Positions 34,493 to 45,585 of a stretch of 64,000 nt of DNA are shown here, one piece after another. A program made the translations under genes and the position numbers. The notes below the pieces were generated by a model. The model was given only the letters and a program-made list of their open reading frames with translations, did not search any database and was not told the origin of the DNA. The DNA is from Erythroxylum novogranatense (taxonomy: Eukaryota > Streptophyta > Magnoliopsida > Malpighiales > Erythroxylaceae), in assembly GCA_029891385.1 (NCBI GenBank), contig JAIWQS010000251.1, positions 186,001 to 250,000 on the forward strand. Direction: 5' to 3'. Position 1 is the stretch's first letter; each line of letters starts with the position of its first letter.

Positions 34493-34689
34493 CAAGTCGA
34501 CTTACAAAGCACAAGTCGACTTACAGATGAAGCAATGTCAATACAAGTCGACTTATCAAACACAAGTCGACCTATCGAGGAAGACAAGTCGACTTACATG
34601 GTACAAGTCGACTTATTGGAGAGCGGAGATGAAACTTTTACGTAAATGGTTGAAACAAGTCGACTTATACATTCGACAAGTCGACTTAT
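34493..34689. repeat. AAGTCGACTT cassette in G's 5' LTR
   Basis: Eight sites start at 34495, 34514, 34546, 34564 (ending CCT), 34586, 34605, 34657 and 34678. Spacing is mostly 18-22 bp with 32 and 52 as exceptions. Each is a perfect 10-bp palindrome (one variant), usually within ACAAGTCGACTTA. The cassette lies about 120 bp before the TATA box. Confidence 0.95.
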
Positions 34690-34809
34690 GGATGCACGAA
34701 ATCAGCTCCAACGGTCCAATTTGATAAAAATGGAATGGAGATTATCAAGGAATGACTATATCCAATTAAGAAATGGCTAGTAGAGCTCCAACAGCTATAT
34801 TTCTTCAAG

Positions 34810-34818
34810 TATAAATAG
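34810..34818 (+). promoter_or_regulatory. TATA box of G's 5' LTR
   Basis: TATAAATAG, conserved in the 3' LTR at 53044-53052. The likely start of element RNA is about 30 bp downstream. Confidence 0.75.
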
Positions 34819-35305
34819 AGGATGATGAAAGAAGAGTAGATACAAGTTTCACAAGTCTAAATACTCTTCTATTGCTTCAAATTGCTCACTATTGCTCTTA
34901 TTTTGTTACTCTATTGTTTTGAGCATTTGTTTTTCAATCTTTACTATATTTCTTTTACAATTTGAGTGACGAGTGGAAGGTCACGTGTGAGGTAAGATTT
35001 GTGCCGTAAGACAAATCGTTTGTAAGGTAGCTTGAGCTGGAAGTCAAGTGGAGTTGTAAAAAGTTCACATTCAACTACAAAGTATGCAATAAAGTGATTG
35101 GCAAAATTCTAAGTGGGAGCTTAGGTAGAGGACGTAGGTCTTAGCACCGAACCTCTATAAAAACAAGTGTTTGATTTTCTTCCCTACACTTTTCAATTAA
35201 GTTTATCTAAATTATTTTTTGTGTGTTTTAACTTCTGATTTTCTTGTAGAAATTCTTAAAGAATTTTAAAGATCTATTCAACCCCCCTTCTAGATCACTT
35301 ACAAT

Positions 35306-35317
35306 TGGTATCAGAGC
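35306..35317 (+). other. Primer-binding site of element G
   Basis: TGGTATCAGAGC, two bases after the LTR end, complementary to initiator methionine tRNA. Confidence 0.93.
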
Positions 35318-35330
35318 AGAAGTATCCGGG

Positions 35331-36712
35331 ATGACACACAATAACTTAGCGGAAGAAGGTAATACTAATAATCGCCCTCCTTTATTTAATGGTACTAATT
35401 ATTCCTCTTGGAAAAATCCTATGAAGTACCACATCATTAGCGAGGGAGTAGAATATTGGAAGATAATTATCTTCGGTCCACAACCACCGTTAAAAGAAAA
35501 TGGTGAGTTAAAAACGGAGTTGGAATACGATGACAATGACTGGAGTCAAGCCTACATCAACACTAAAGCGATGAAGCTAATCTATTGCGCTCTCACAGTT
35601 GAGGAAAGAAACCGAGTTAACTCGTGTACCAGTGCCAAAGAAATGTGGGAGAGACTTCGCATCACCCATGAAGGAACCAACCAAGTCCGGAGACAAAATC
35701 AACATCTTTGCTTCATGACTATGAAATGTTTGTCATGAAGGAAGGTGAGTCCATTTCAACTATGCTTGATCGTTTTGCAGAAATCATAAATGGATTAGGC
35801 AACCTTGGAAAGCATATGTCGGACAGTGAGACGGTAAAGAAAATCCTTCGCTCACTACCAAAGGAATGGGACTCACAAGTCACCGCCATTATGGAGTCCA
35901 AAGATCTTAATCATCTGGAATTCAACGCCTTGGTGGGATCACTTATCAACTATGAAATTATTCTCAAATCCAGAGGAGGTAGAGGTAAGCCTAAAAAATC
36001 TATTGCTTTTAAAGCTAACACTTCTTTTGTTGATGAAAGTGATGAGGAAATAGATGAAGACGAAGAAGACGAAGAAATAGCTATGTACGCTAGAAATTTA
36101 AGGAAGTTCAAGGGACTTCTCAAAAATCGAAGGAAAGAATTAAATGGCGAAAAACAAGTAGAAAGAAAGAGGTTTGGCGCGGAAAGAAAATCAAAAGGCT
36201 ATGACGAAAAGAAAGGCAATGAAGAATGTTGGAGCTGTGGAAAACGGGGACATCTTGCAAGAGAATGCAAAAGCTCATCCTCCACATCAAACTTTCAGAA
36301 AAATGACAAATACGACAAAGGTAAAAGGAAAACTAGCCTGGTGGCAACTTGGAGTGATGAAGAGGATGCATATCAAAGCGATGATGAAAACAACCTGGCA
36401 CTTATGGCAAAAAGTTCATTAAGTGATGATGAAAATGAGGTAACTTTCAATGACCAAGATCTAAGAGATTCTTTTGATGCTTTGCAAGATGATTTTGAAG
36501 AAGCCATTGAGATTAACAAAAAATTAAGAAAGAAAATACGAGAATTGGTTGCTGAAAATAATGCTTTACATGAGACTATTGATGACTTAGATAGTCCAAA
36601 TGAAGATCATTCTGCATGTCTTATTGAAAAAGAAAATCTTATTTGTGAACTTGATAGACTTAGAAAAGAATTTTCGTATGTGGTTGGAAAATTCGCAAAT
36701 GGAAACGAATAG
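35331..36712 (+). pseudogene. gag: Element G gag
   Basis: Capsid and nucleocapsid protein. The ATG at 35331 lies 13 bp after the PBS. RPPLFNGTNYSSWK opens the UBN2/gag domain. A frameshift near 35690 moves the reading to the frame of 35708-36712. The second part continues the gag helices (LPKEWDSQVTAIME), then an acidic stretch, the knuckle CWSCGKRGHLARECK near 36229-36273, more acidic repeats, and a predicted coiled coil from about 36480 to 36690 (INKKLRKKIRELVAENNALH). A TAG at 36710-36712 ends the frame. Long Gag with C-terminal coiled coil is typical of Sireviruses. Confidence 0.88.
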
Positions 36713-37033
36713 TTTGAAAAATTGTTATCGCTACAAAGATATTCCATTTCTAAACATGGATTAGGATATGACTCTTTTGATAGAGATTGCTCTTTAATTT
36801 CCAAATTCACTAAGGATAGAAAAATTGCTCAATGTGCTAGATGCTTGAAAGATGGTCACATAGAAATTGCCTGCAAGAGTACTAGAAGATGTGTTAAGAT
36901 TAAGAAAATTTGGATTATTAAAGGCACAATACTACCTAATTTGGTTTATATGGCTAACCAAAATAGACCCAAAATGGCTTGGGTACCTATAAGAAGAAAG
37001 AACGTTGATATTGTAGGTACAAGCAAGGGATGA
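36713..37033 (+). pseudogene. Element G gag-pol linker with second zinc knuckle
   Basis: In the same frame as gag beyond its TAG. It carries CARCLKDGHIEIAC, a second CX2CX4HX4C motif (about 36832-36873), and PKMAWVPIRRK near its end, the phrase that in Sireviruses precedes protease. It stops at 37031-37033, and protease continues in another frame. So there is one stop and one frameshift between gag and protease. Confidence 0.75.
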
Positions 37034-38433
37034 AAGGCCGTCAAGCACTTGGTACATTGATAGCGGATGTTCAAGACACATGAGTGGAGACAAGAACCTT
37101 TTTGCGGAAATCAAACCAAAGAATCAAGGTTATATCACTTTTGGAGACAACAACAAAGGTAAGGTCATTGGAATTGGTAAAGTGGGTAAGGAACCTTTGC
37201 CAACCATTGACAATGTTTTACTTGTTGATGGATTAAAACATAATTTGTTAAGTGTCTCTCAACTTTGTGATATGAATTTTAATGTAAGTTTTGAATCATC
37301 ACATTGCATGGTTAAAAAGGACGGTCATGTAGCTTTCATTGGTTTGAGACACGGAAATACATACATAGTAGATTTACATGATGATAGTTCGTTTAATGAA
37401 AAGTGTTTAGTGACTTTAGAAGAAAATGCATTTTTATGGCATAGAAAATTAGGACATGCACCTTTGCCTCTAATCTCTAAGCTTTCGAAAAATGACATTG
37501 TAAGAGGTTTGCCTAAAATAAGATTTGTTAAAGAACACTTGTGTGAATCATGTTTAAAAGGCAAACATGTTAGAGAATCTTTCAAACCAAAGAAAGAAAT
37601 TTGCACATTTAGAGTTCTTGAACTTGTGCATATGGATTTGATTGGACCATCTAGACATGCTAGTCTTAGTGGAAAATTATATGTCCTTGTGATTGTGGAT
37701 GACTTTTCTAGATTTACTTGGGTAAGATTCCTTGCGAATAAAAGTGATGCAGTTAATGAATTTACCAAGTGGTGTAGATTGGTTCAAAATGAGAAAAATT
37801 TGTCGATCGTTGCTATTAGAACCGATCATGGAGGAGAATTTGAATGTGAACCTTTCGAAAGTCTTTGCGTCAAATACGGGATGGAGCACAATTTCTCAAC
37901 ACCAAGGAATCCGCAACAAAATGGTGTGGTAGAAAGGAAGAATCGTTCTCTTGAAGAAATGAGCAGAACCATGCTAAATGAGTACAATCTTCCTAAATCA
38001 TTTTGGGCGGAAGCAGTCAATACCGCATGCTACGTCATCAATAGGGTGCATTTGCGAAGAGACAAAAATAAGACACCCTACGAACTTTGGAAAGGTAAGA
38101 AACCCAACATCTCTTATTTTCATCATTTTGGTTGTAAAGTATTCATTCATAATAATGAAAAGAACAATTTAGGAAAATTCGATTCTAAATCTGATGTTGG
38201 TGTGTTTATTGGTTATTCTCAAACTAGTAAGGCTTTTAGAGTTTATAATAATAGGACTAAATGTGTTGAAGAAAGTATACATGTTAAATTTGATGATATG
38301 ATTTCACCCCCGAGAAAGGCTTATTTTGATGATGATGCAGGAAGTTCAGGAAATAAAATTGAAGAAATTGAATCCAAGATTGAGGAATTGAAGCTAGACG
38401 AAGAAAATCATGTACCCGACGTTAAATCATGGG
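37020..38433 (+). pseudogene. pol: Element G protease and integrase
   Basis: First half of pol. The protease active-site triad DSG lies near 37059-37067 in STWYIDSGCSRHM. Then follow LLSVSQLCD and the GAG-pre-integrase zinc-binding region (WHRKLGHAPL, CESCLKGKHVRESF). The integrase core keeps its three acidic residues in HMDLIGP, RTDHGGEFE and NGVVERKNRS, then TPYELWKGKKP and the FHHFGCKVF block. This part is intact from 37020 to 38433, where F interrupts it. F's removal with one ATGGG copy would keep the frame. Confidence 0.9.
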
Positions 38434-39880
38434 TGATTGGACCAAATTTATATTATAAATTAGGCCCGTTTTCTTTAGTAATTATGCATTTGTTGACTCC
38501 TGATTTATGATTTTTATGCTTATTTTGGTCCCGCACATTGAGTTTGATAAATTGCACATTGTCAGTATTTTGTTGTCATTTGTCATTAATTCTGCATAAT
38601 TGATACTGCAAATGGGTTGTATTTTATAGGACCAAAGGAGTCAACATTCAAGAAGTCAACATGCCGCGAGATTCGCTGGGGCGAACCCAAACCTCCATTC
38701 GCCGCGGCTAATAAATTAAATGCAATTACTTCGCTGCGACGAGTGACCATCTGGACTTCGCCGCAGCGAACGTCGGGTAACCCGGCCTACAAATGGAAAT
38801 TAATCCACTGTTCTGACCCGGCCCGCACAACTCCCTATAAAATCTTGCCATTTAGGGCAAAAACAAGCGGCCGCTCTCCCGAGGATAACTTCTTCTTCTC
38901 TGTTTTCTCAGTTCGTCTAATAGGTTTTGTTTTCTTTGGTTTTTGCAGTTTTGATTCGGAGGCAACAGACATCGTCCACATTCACCACCTTCTCTTCCGC
39001 CTTCATTTCGCCGCGACCATTCCTTCATCCTTCACCGTCTGAGTCATAAGCAACGTCGGGTGTCCAGCAGTGATGGACTCTTCTGCCGTGATGCGTGGCT
39101 AAGTCTCCGATCTCTTGAAGATGGAGTGAGGGTGCGAGTTAGTGAGCTTAAGCTGGGGTGTCGATCTTAGTTTTAGATTTTGTTATATTTTCGTATTAAC
39201 TCGAGTTGGAGAATACATTGTATGATGGATTGAATCCGGTTATAGTTTAATCGGATGTTAAACTTTGATATATGTTATGGATTGATTATTGTTGAATGTT
39301 GTGCTTAAATACATGGAGTTCATGTATATCAGTTGGATGATTGCATTAATCAATTTAATCTGCCTAGTTGTGTTTGATTGAGTTGGTTGTGTTATTGTTT
39401 GATCGATTTATTGCATTAATCATTCTATACATACACTAAGGTTTTTAACAAATTTTAATTAATCGAGTTGATTAATTAATTTTTGGACTTAACGAGTTGT
39501 TAAGGTTTAGCTTTCTAAATTTAATGGATTTCAAACCTCGATATTATTTTGAACGATGATGACCCGAGCTACATTTTCAGGAGAGTTTTAGTAAGTTGAT
39601 TTCAAACTTGTTTAATTTCAATCGTTTAGTTTTCTAAAAATCCCAAAAACTTTTATTCTTACTTTGGCTTAGTTTAATTTTTAGTTAATCAAATCAAAAC
39701 CCCCTTTTTATTGCTTTAATTGCATGCATCATTCAAACATTAGGCTAGTCTAGGATCAGTTAGTACACTGGTTCCTTGAGAGTCGACCCGAGGTTGCATC
39801 CTGTATTGCAATCCTTGGTATAAATTTTATTTGACGGTTTCGAGGATCAATTTTAATATTGAGCGATAAGTAGAAGATCA
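38434..39880 (+). mobile_element. Element F, 5' LTR
   Basis: TGATTGG...AGATCA, 1447 bp, with the TTCGC...GCGAA cassette at 38661-38775. The end TTTTAATATTGAGCGATAAG leads to the PBS as in Athila elements. Compared with the 3' LTR, most of the sequence is very similar but the cassette is much changed. Confidence 0.9.
38661..38775. repeat. TTCGC-N-GCGAA cassette in F's 5' LTR
   Basis: Four near-palindromes, each TTCGC with a GCGAA, GGCTAA or GCGACGA partner: ATTCGCTGGGGCGAAC, ATTCGCCGCGGCTAA, CTTCGCTGCGACGAG and CTTCGCCGCAGCGAAC, 24-45 bp apart. Much richer in CG than the flanks. Confidence 0.88.
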
Positions 39881-39882
39881 AA

Positions 39883-39900
39883 TTGGCGCCGTTACGGGAA
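39883..39900 (+). other. Primer-binding site of element F
   Basis: TTGGCGCCGTTACGGGAA is close to the TGGCGCCGTTGCCGGGGA site used by Athila/Tat elements (probably tRNA-Asp). Confidence 0.88.
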
Positions 39901-40584
39901 TCAAATTAATTGGTTTTCTAGGTTAGCGGTGTTTGTTTGCATTCTATTTTGCATTTCATAATTTTGTTTCATTCATTTTGCTTCCATCTTTTTAGTGTTA
40001 TCTTGTTTTGTGATTCTTATTCATTTGCTTTCGGTGTTATTCGCTTGTTCTGTTTATTGTGCTTAGTTGCGGGTAATTTTACCTTGCTTGTGCTTTCTTG
40101 TGCCTCTTGGCGCGTGTGAGTTCATCATTCGTCGCAACGAAGTTCATCATTCGTTGCAGCGAGTTCATATATTCGTCATGGCGAATCCTCATCAGGTTCT
40201 CGCTCGCATGGCGAACTTCTCTACGAGCCACAATGAATCGTGTAATTTCAGCCTCATTTTATCCGCTATCGTTTTAGTGGCGTTATTAGGTGAACTTCTC
40301 TTGTGCATGCCCGTAGACTTAGGTTAGTTCATTTTCAACCTGAAATTGAGCGACACCTTAGGCGACTTAGGAAGAACAAGAGAGAGCAAGAAAGACTTAG
40401 CACACTAGAGCGATTAGAAAGCGATATGGTGAACAACAAGATTTTCCCGGTTACCAACCAAGGAACGGAGATCATGGATTAAATGGTGACCAGGAGAGAG
40501 TTGATGACAACAATGCGAACATCAGACGTAGAACCATCCGAGAAGCTACAACCTCGGATGTAAACTACGATCCTTTCATCTGCT
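39901..40584 (+). other. F leader with further TTCGT...ACGAA motifs
   Basis: The untranslated leader between PBS and gag. At about 40115-40215 it has ATTCGTCGCAACGAA, ATTCGTTGCAGCGA, ATTCGTCATGGCGAA and CGCTCGCATGGCGAA, resembling the LTR cassette. From about 40360 a weak Arg/Glu-rich reading resembles the N terminus of Athila Gag, but the frame is broken. Confidence 0.65.
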
Positions 40585-41064
40585 GCCGCCCTAACCCGAC
40601 GTAAATTTGAAGTTAAAGGTTTATTGATTAACTCCCTACCCAAATTTCACGGTTTGGCAGGTGAGGACCCCTACATGCATCTTCAGGCCCTCACAATGAT
40701 CTGTCAAAGTATGAAGCCTGTAGGAGCACATCTGGACCAGGTGCTGTGGAAGGTATTCCACTTGTCGTTAGAAGGAAAGGCCCGGGAGTGGTACATGAGC
40801 CTCCCAAGGCATGTCGCGAATGCCTATCATAGTTGGGCCAACTTGCGGAAAGCTTTCCTGGAAAAATATTTTCCAGCCTCGAGGACTTCGTCAATGCGAA
40901 AAGAGATTTATTCTGCCAAACAGGATTACGACGAATCCTTATATGACTTTTGGAACAGATTCCAAGATCTGATATCTCGGTGCCCCCATCATCAGATCCC
41001 TGATGAACAATTGGTTCAATATTTTTACGATGTGGTGAAAAATCAGGAAAAGGGAATGTTGGAT
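40585..41064 (+). pseudogene. gag: Element F gag, N-terminal part (retrotransposon gag domain)
   Basis: An open frame with INSLPKFHGLAGEDPYMHL, then KVFHLSLEGKAREWYMSLP, and LRKAFLEKYFPASRTS: the Gypsy/Athila retrotransposon gag domain, which forms the capsid. The start is not clear because the frame breaks near 40580. It ends at 41064, where E is inserted; the frame resumes at 45586 without shift. Confidence 0.88.
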
Positions 41065-44000
41065 TGTTGGGACCCGATCCGGGAACCGGATCCCAACCGA
41101 ATAAACTTAACACAAAGAACGAATGACGGAATCAATGGAAACGGAAGCGAAAGGAGACAGAAATTTCGGATCGAAATTGAGAAATGCGGAAGCGAACAAA
41201 TCCGAAAGTAGCGAAGCGGAAGCAAATGCAAATCGGAATCGAAATACAAACGCAAGCGGAAGCAAAAGCTAATCGAATCAAACGAACAGATTCAATCGAA
41301 TATAGCGAAGCGGAATAATCGAATCTGGATCACAAAGGAGCGAATAAGCGGCGGGATCGAATCGAATGCAAATCGAATTCGGATAGAAAACAAAGTAAGC
41401 AAACAAATCAATGTAAATGAAATACTTTCCGACATCCGTGCATAAGCAAAGAACAGAAAGCAGAATCGCGTTAGGGATCTAAGGCGTTCCAAAATCCGTT
41501 ATGAATTTTTTTCCTTTCTTATTCTCATTTCTTTTCTCGTTACTCAATCATATCCAAATCATCTTCAATCCATACATCATACATAATCTTATATAAATCC
41601 ATACAAATCTCAAATTACATTTTATCCTAGATTTTATCGAAATTTCATGAGATAACTTGCCTTTATCTAACAAAATTTCTGCAAAGGCGAGAATACACTT
41701 CTATAATCTCAAATACTGACTCAAAATCATCGGACACTCCGTCCGAATCCAACACCAATGAAACGCACATTTAAACCTAACACTTCCATAATTCTCAAAT
41801 CAACATACCAATCTCATAACTCGATCAAATTCTCAAATCAGTCATACATATATATTCCCAAATTATTCATAATTTCATAAACAAATTTCTCATTCATTCA
41901 CAATACTCAACTTTATACACAAATACACTTTCTTTCAAATCTACCTTAAACCATAAACATTTCCATACTCAAATTTCAGATTACTCAAAACTAACTCATG
42001 CAAATTTCAAAAGCACAAACCGTCGGGCGATGTCTTCACATTCTTTCATCCAATCTCCTTTCAAACACTGAGATGGGGATGAAAGGGGTGAGCTTCAGCT
42101 CGTGGATAACACATTTATAAATCGATAAATAAGCGGAAATCATTTTTCATAAGCTTTTTGCCAAAAGGGCTAATTTTTCAAACTTTATAATTTTTCAAAC
42201 AATTTCTTCAAACACTTTTCATATTTTCACACTTTTCAACTTTCAAATATTTCTCTCAAACTCTTCCAATTTTCCCAAACTTCTCATAAAAATATCATTT
42301 TCTCATTTTCAAAATTCTCAATTCTTCATAAATATGAATGCAACATAATTTCAATTTTCATTTCTCACTTTATAAACAAGAATGCGAACACGTAAACAAA
42401 ACAAAACACATAACATATCGTAATGGTGCTGCTAGGTCCAAACAGAGCGCATCGCACATTCCGCATAAGCGGTCCTGCGATCGTGAGCGAACGTACTACA
42501 CTTTCCGCATTGCGGTCCGATTATAGCCGTGAAGGAGTCCGAATCAGACTCCGTGCCACTAGCGGGCAAGACTGGAGAAGGCTATACACATAGAGACAAA
42601 TGTGACTCACCAAGGACCTACCAAACCCACATAACACATTCCAAGCGAAAATCAAATTGCCCAAGGCACAAATTTCAAATCTTGATCTTTTCACACATTC
42701 ACATAATACATACAATTAAATCACTCAATCAATCAATAACTTCAAGACTTTACATAATTTAGCAATGCATACATAACAAAATGAACTTTCGAAATTTCTA
42801 TTTTCTTTTCAAACATAATTCAACTTGTAATAATTTTCCGAAATCCTTTGGAAATCACAATTTCAAACATTAACCAACCTTTCTTTTCAAACACTTACTA
42901 AAACAATAATGTATCAAAATCCAAAATTTTGCTTTCTTCAATTTTTGAAAATTGCTTTCTTTAATTTTTCAAAATTGCATAATGCTCACAAATCAAAATA
43001 TAAATATGCTACCCACCTCGAATTATTAGGAAACTTGATTTCAAGCTCCAATTGATCCTTGCTTTCTCTCTTCCAAAATACCAAAACCTAAACCATAATC
43101 ATCCAAATTTCACATCGAAAATACTTAATTTTCACAATCAACTTAGAATTCACCATTCCATTTACATTGACTATTTCAATCTCAATTTTGAAAATCCCCA
43201 ATTTTCAAAATTGGCCTAAACCAAAACACTCAAATTCAATCTCATAAATAACAATTTTCAAAATTAATCTCACAATTCATCAATTCACATTAATTCCAAG
43301 ACATCTAAATCCTCAATTTCAAAATTCCCAAATCTTAAAATTGGCTAAACCAATTTATCCAAATTCAATACCATAAAATACAAATTCTTCAAAATTGATT
43401 TCATATATCATCGATTCATCATATTTCCTATAATTCTACACCAAAATATCTCAAAATTCTCAATCATAAAATTTAGCCTAAACCTTACTCAATTTTTTAT
43501 CCAAAATTAAACCCAACCTAAAGCATATACATCAAAATTAATTCCACAATCCATAAACCCATCTCATATGTCATAATTCTAAACCGAAGATTAATCAAAA
43601 TCTCAAAGTAGAAAAATTTCTCTTACCTCTTTCTCTTCCAAATTCGAATTTTTTTGGTTCCTTAGGAAGCTCTTATGCTCCTCTACCTTTTTCTCTCTTG
43701 GAACCATCCCAAAATCCTTAAGAAACAAGTAGAAAAATCAAAACTAAACTTTCTCTCTCCTCTTCCTCCATAACCGAAGCTTCCACTCTCTTCTTCTTCT
43801 TTCTTATTTCTCTTTCTCTCTTCTGTAATTCCAGCCACTTCATCGTTTTTAATAGCTCAAAACGACAATCTCTCCATGTGTTTCATTAATTGATGGTCAA
43901 ATGACCATTTTGCCCTCCATTCAAAACTTAAAATTACACTTACTTGCGGTTTGATTCGCACTATCGATTTGAAGGAATTTGTCAAAACTTCCTTCTCGAG

Positions 44001-45580
44001 AAATGTTCCTCTCACTCATACGAATCCAACGCCACTGACCGCGCTCAATTCCGAGCACTACATCAAAAGTTATGCGCGAAACAGTGCGGAAATATCCATA
44101 TTCTAACACATTTTCTATGTACGATTATTTCCGTCCAAAATTTCACATTTTTAATTCCAGAATTGAAACTCGATGTCTTCATAACAATTGTAGCCTTATG
44201 TCTCTAGTTTAATTCAAAATAAGAATCGTCTCATTTCGATTCCCAGATCAAAAGTTATACTCAAATTACTCTCAGGTGTTCCCAATCCAAAATTTCACCT
44301 AATCCGAACTTAAATTCAAAATTAAAAGTCCTAAGGGCAAAATTGACATTTCATGTCTTCATATGATTTGTAGCCCTTGTCTTATCTTTATTTCTCCTCA
44401 AGAATCGCTTCAATCGGATCTCTACAGATCCCAAATTTCACAAAACATCAGTATCATGCTCGGAAAATTTCCGACTCACTTTGATTAAATTAATCACCAT
44501 TAATTTAATCTCAAAAGTTCACAAATTTCTTATAAATGAAATTCAATGTCTTAGGAATCCAACGCAAAAAGAATCAACTCAATCGGATGTCGGACGGAAA
44601 GATATAAGCAAAATAGTGAGCAAAGGTGGGATTAAAACAAAGAAATCAAAAATTTGAAACAAAAGCGGCGTCAGATGCAGACGGACGCCCCAACTCATGA
44701 GGGCGAGGCGCTCATGAGGGCGAGCACGCCTTCATGAGGCGCGCCTTCATGCGGGCGAGACGCCCTTCGCTAGGGGCGGCGTCGCCTAGCGAGGCGCAGC
44801 CAACACTTCATGAGCCTTGCCCTCATGAGGCGAAGCTCCCGCCTCGCCAGGCGAGGTGTCGCCTAGCGAGGCGCAGACGGGCGCCCGCTCGCTAGGGCAA
44901 GCCGTCGCCCTAGCGAGGGCGCTAAACCTTTTTCTTTTTTTTTTTTTTCTTTTTTTTTTTCCTCTAAACTTCCAAAATTCATAACTTTTAATCCCGATCT
45001 CTGATTTTGACAAACTTAGTCTCTATAGAAAGCTTAAAGAAAGCTCTAAATCTTCCAAGAAGAACATAAAACTCAATTCAACTCCTACGGGAGTCCATTT
45101 TCTGGTCAAAGATACTATCCTCTATACAAACTTGTAAAAATCATAACTTAATTTTCCGAGATCGAAAATTTGCATACTTTATATCGAAATAAAGATCAAA
45201 ACAAATCCTTCAATTCTTATGAAGAACATCAAAGCTCAATTAACCTCTAACTAGGTTAATTTCTCAGTCAAAGATTCAATCATAATAAAAGTCAACCCGA
45301 TCAAACATAAACTTTGGTGATCATAACTTTCACTCCGATATCGAAAAATTACAAACTTTATGTCCACAAAATCTCTTAACATAACCTACAAGTTTCAGAA
45401 GACCATTTTATCAAATTTTGCCTCAAACAAAAGTCAACCTTCAAAGGCCGAAAGTCAACTATTACACAATTTTTCATATTTTCATACTTTCTCTCTTTAT
45501 TTCATGATCTTCAACTTAATTTCAATCAACTCATCCACTTGATCATAGTCAAATTGTCACTCAAGGTTCGGGGTCCAACA
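41065..45580 (-). mobile_element. Solo LTR E, B superfamily
   Basis: Flanked by TGGAT (41060-41064 and 45581-45585). It starts TGTTGGGACCCGATCCGGG and ends TTCGGGGTCCAACA on the plus strand, like B's LTRs, so its sense strand is minus. At 4516 bp it has no internal region. It shares with B the opening hairpin, the block ATGTCGGACGGAAAG near 44587, and CATAACTTT units from 44980. Its cassette (44671-44925) is entirely different from B's. No gene. It separates two halves of F's gag. Confidence 0.93.
44671..44925. repeat. CCTCATGAGG / CGCCTAGCGAGGCG cassette in E
   Basis: A very GC-rich stretch within AT-rich DNA. Two motif families occur: CTCATGAGG/TTCATGAGG (about seven) and CGCCTAGCGAGGCG/TCGCTAGGGC (about six). 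TCATGA and CTAG cores are self-complementary, as are longer arms such as GCCTCGCCAGGCGAGG. A run of T (44931-44962) follows. Confidence 0.93.
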
Positions 45581-45585
45581 TGGAT

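Larger units (their letters stand above)
34257..35303 (+). mobile_element. Element G, 5' LTR
   Basis: Starts TGTTGGACCAATGG and ends CACTTACA. It contains the AAGTCGACTT cassette (34493-34689) in U3 and a TATA box (TATAAATAG, 34810-34818) downstream of it. A pyrimidine-rich R/U5 follows. Confidence 0.93.

Noticed and set aside
34493..34689. CRISPR-like array of short repeats with spacers
   Set aside because: Plant nuclear DNA; repeats are 10-13 bp palindromes with uneven spacing, lie inside an LTR, recur in the other LTR with the same spacers, and no cas gene is near.
37325..37768. 147-codon minus-strand ORF
   Set aside because: Shadow of G's integrase on the opposite strand; the plus-strand frame has all the family motifs.
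44786..45013. Minus-strand Ala/Pro-rich and Lys-rich ORF
   Set aside because: Made by the GC-rich cassette of E plus the poly-T run; no relation to a protein family.
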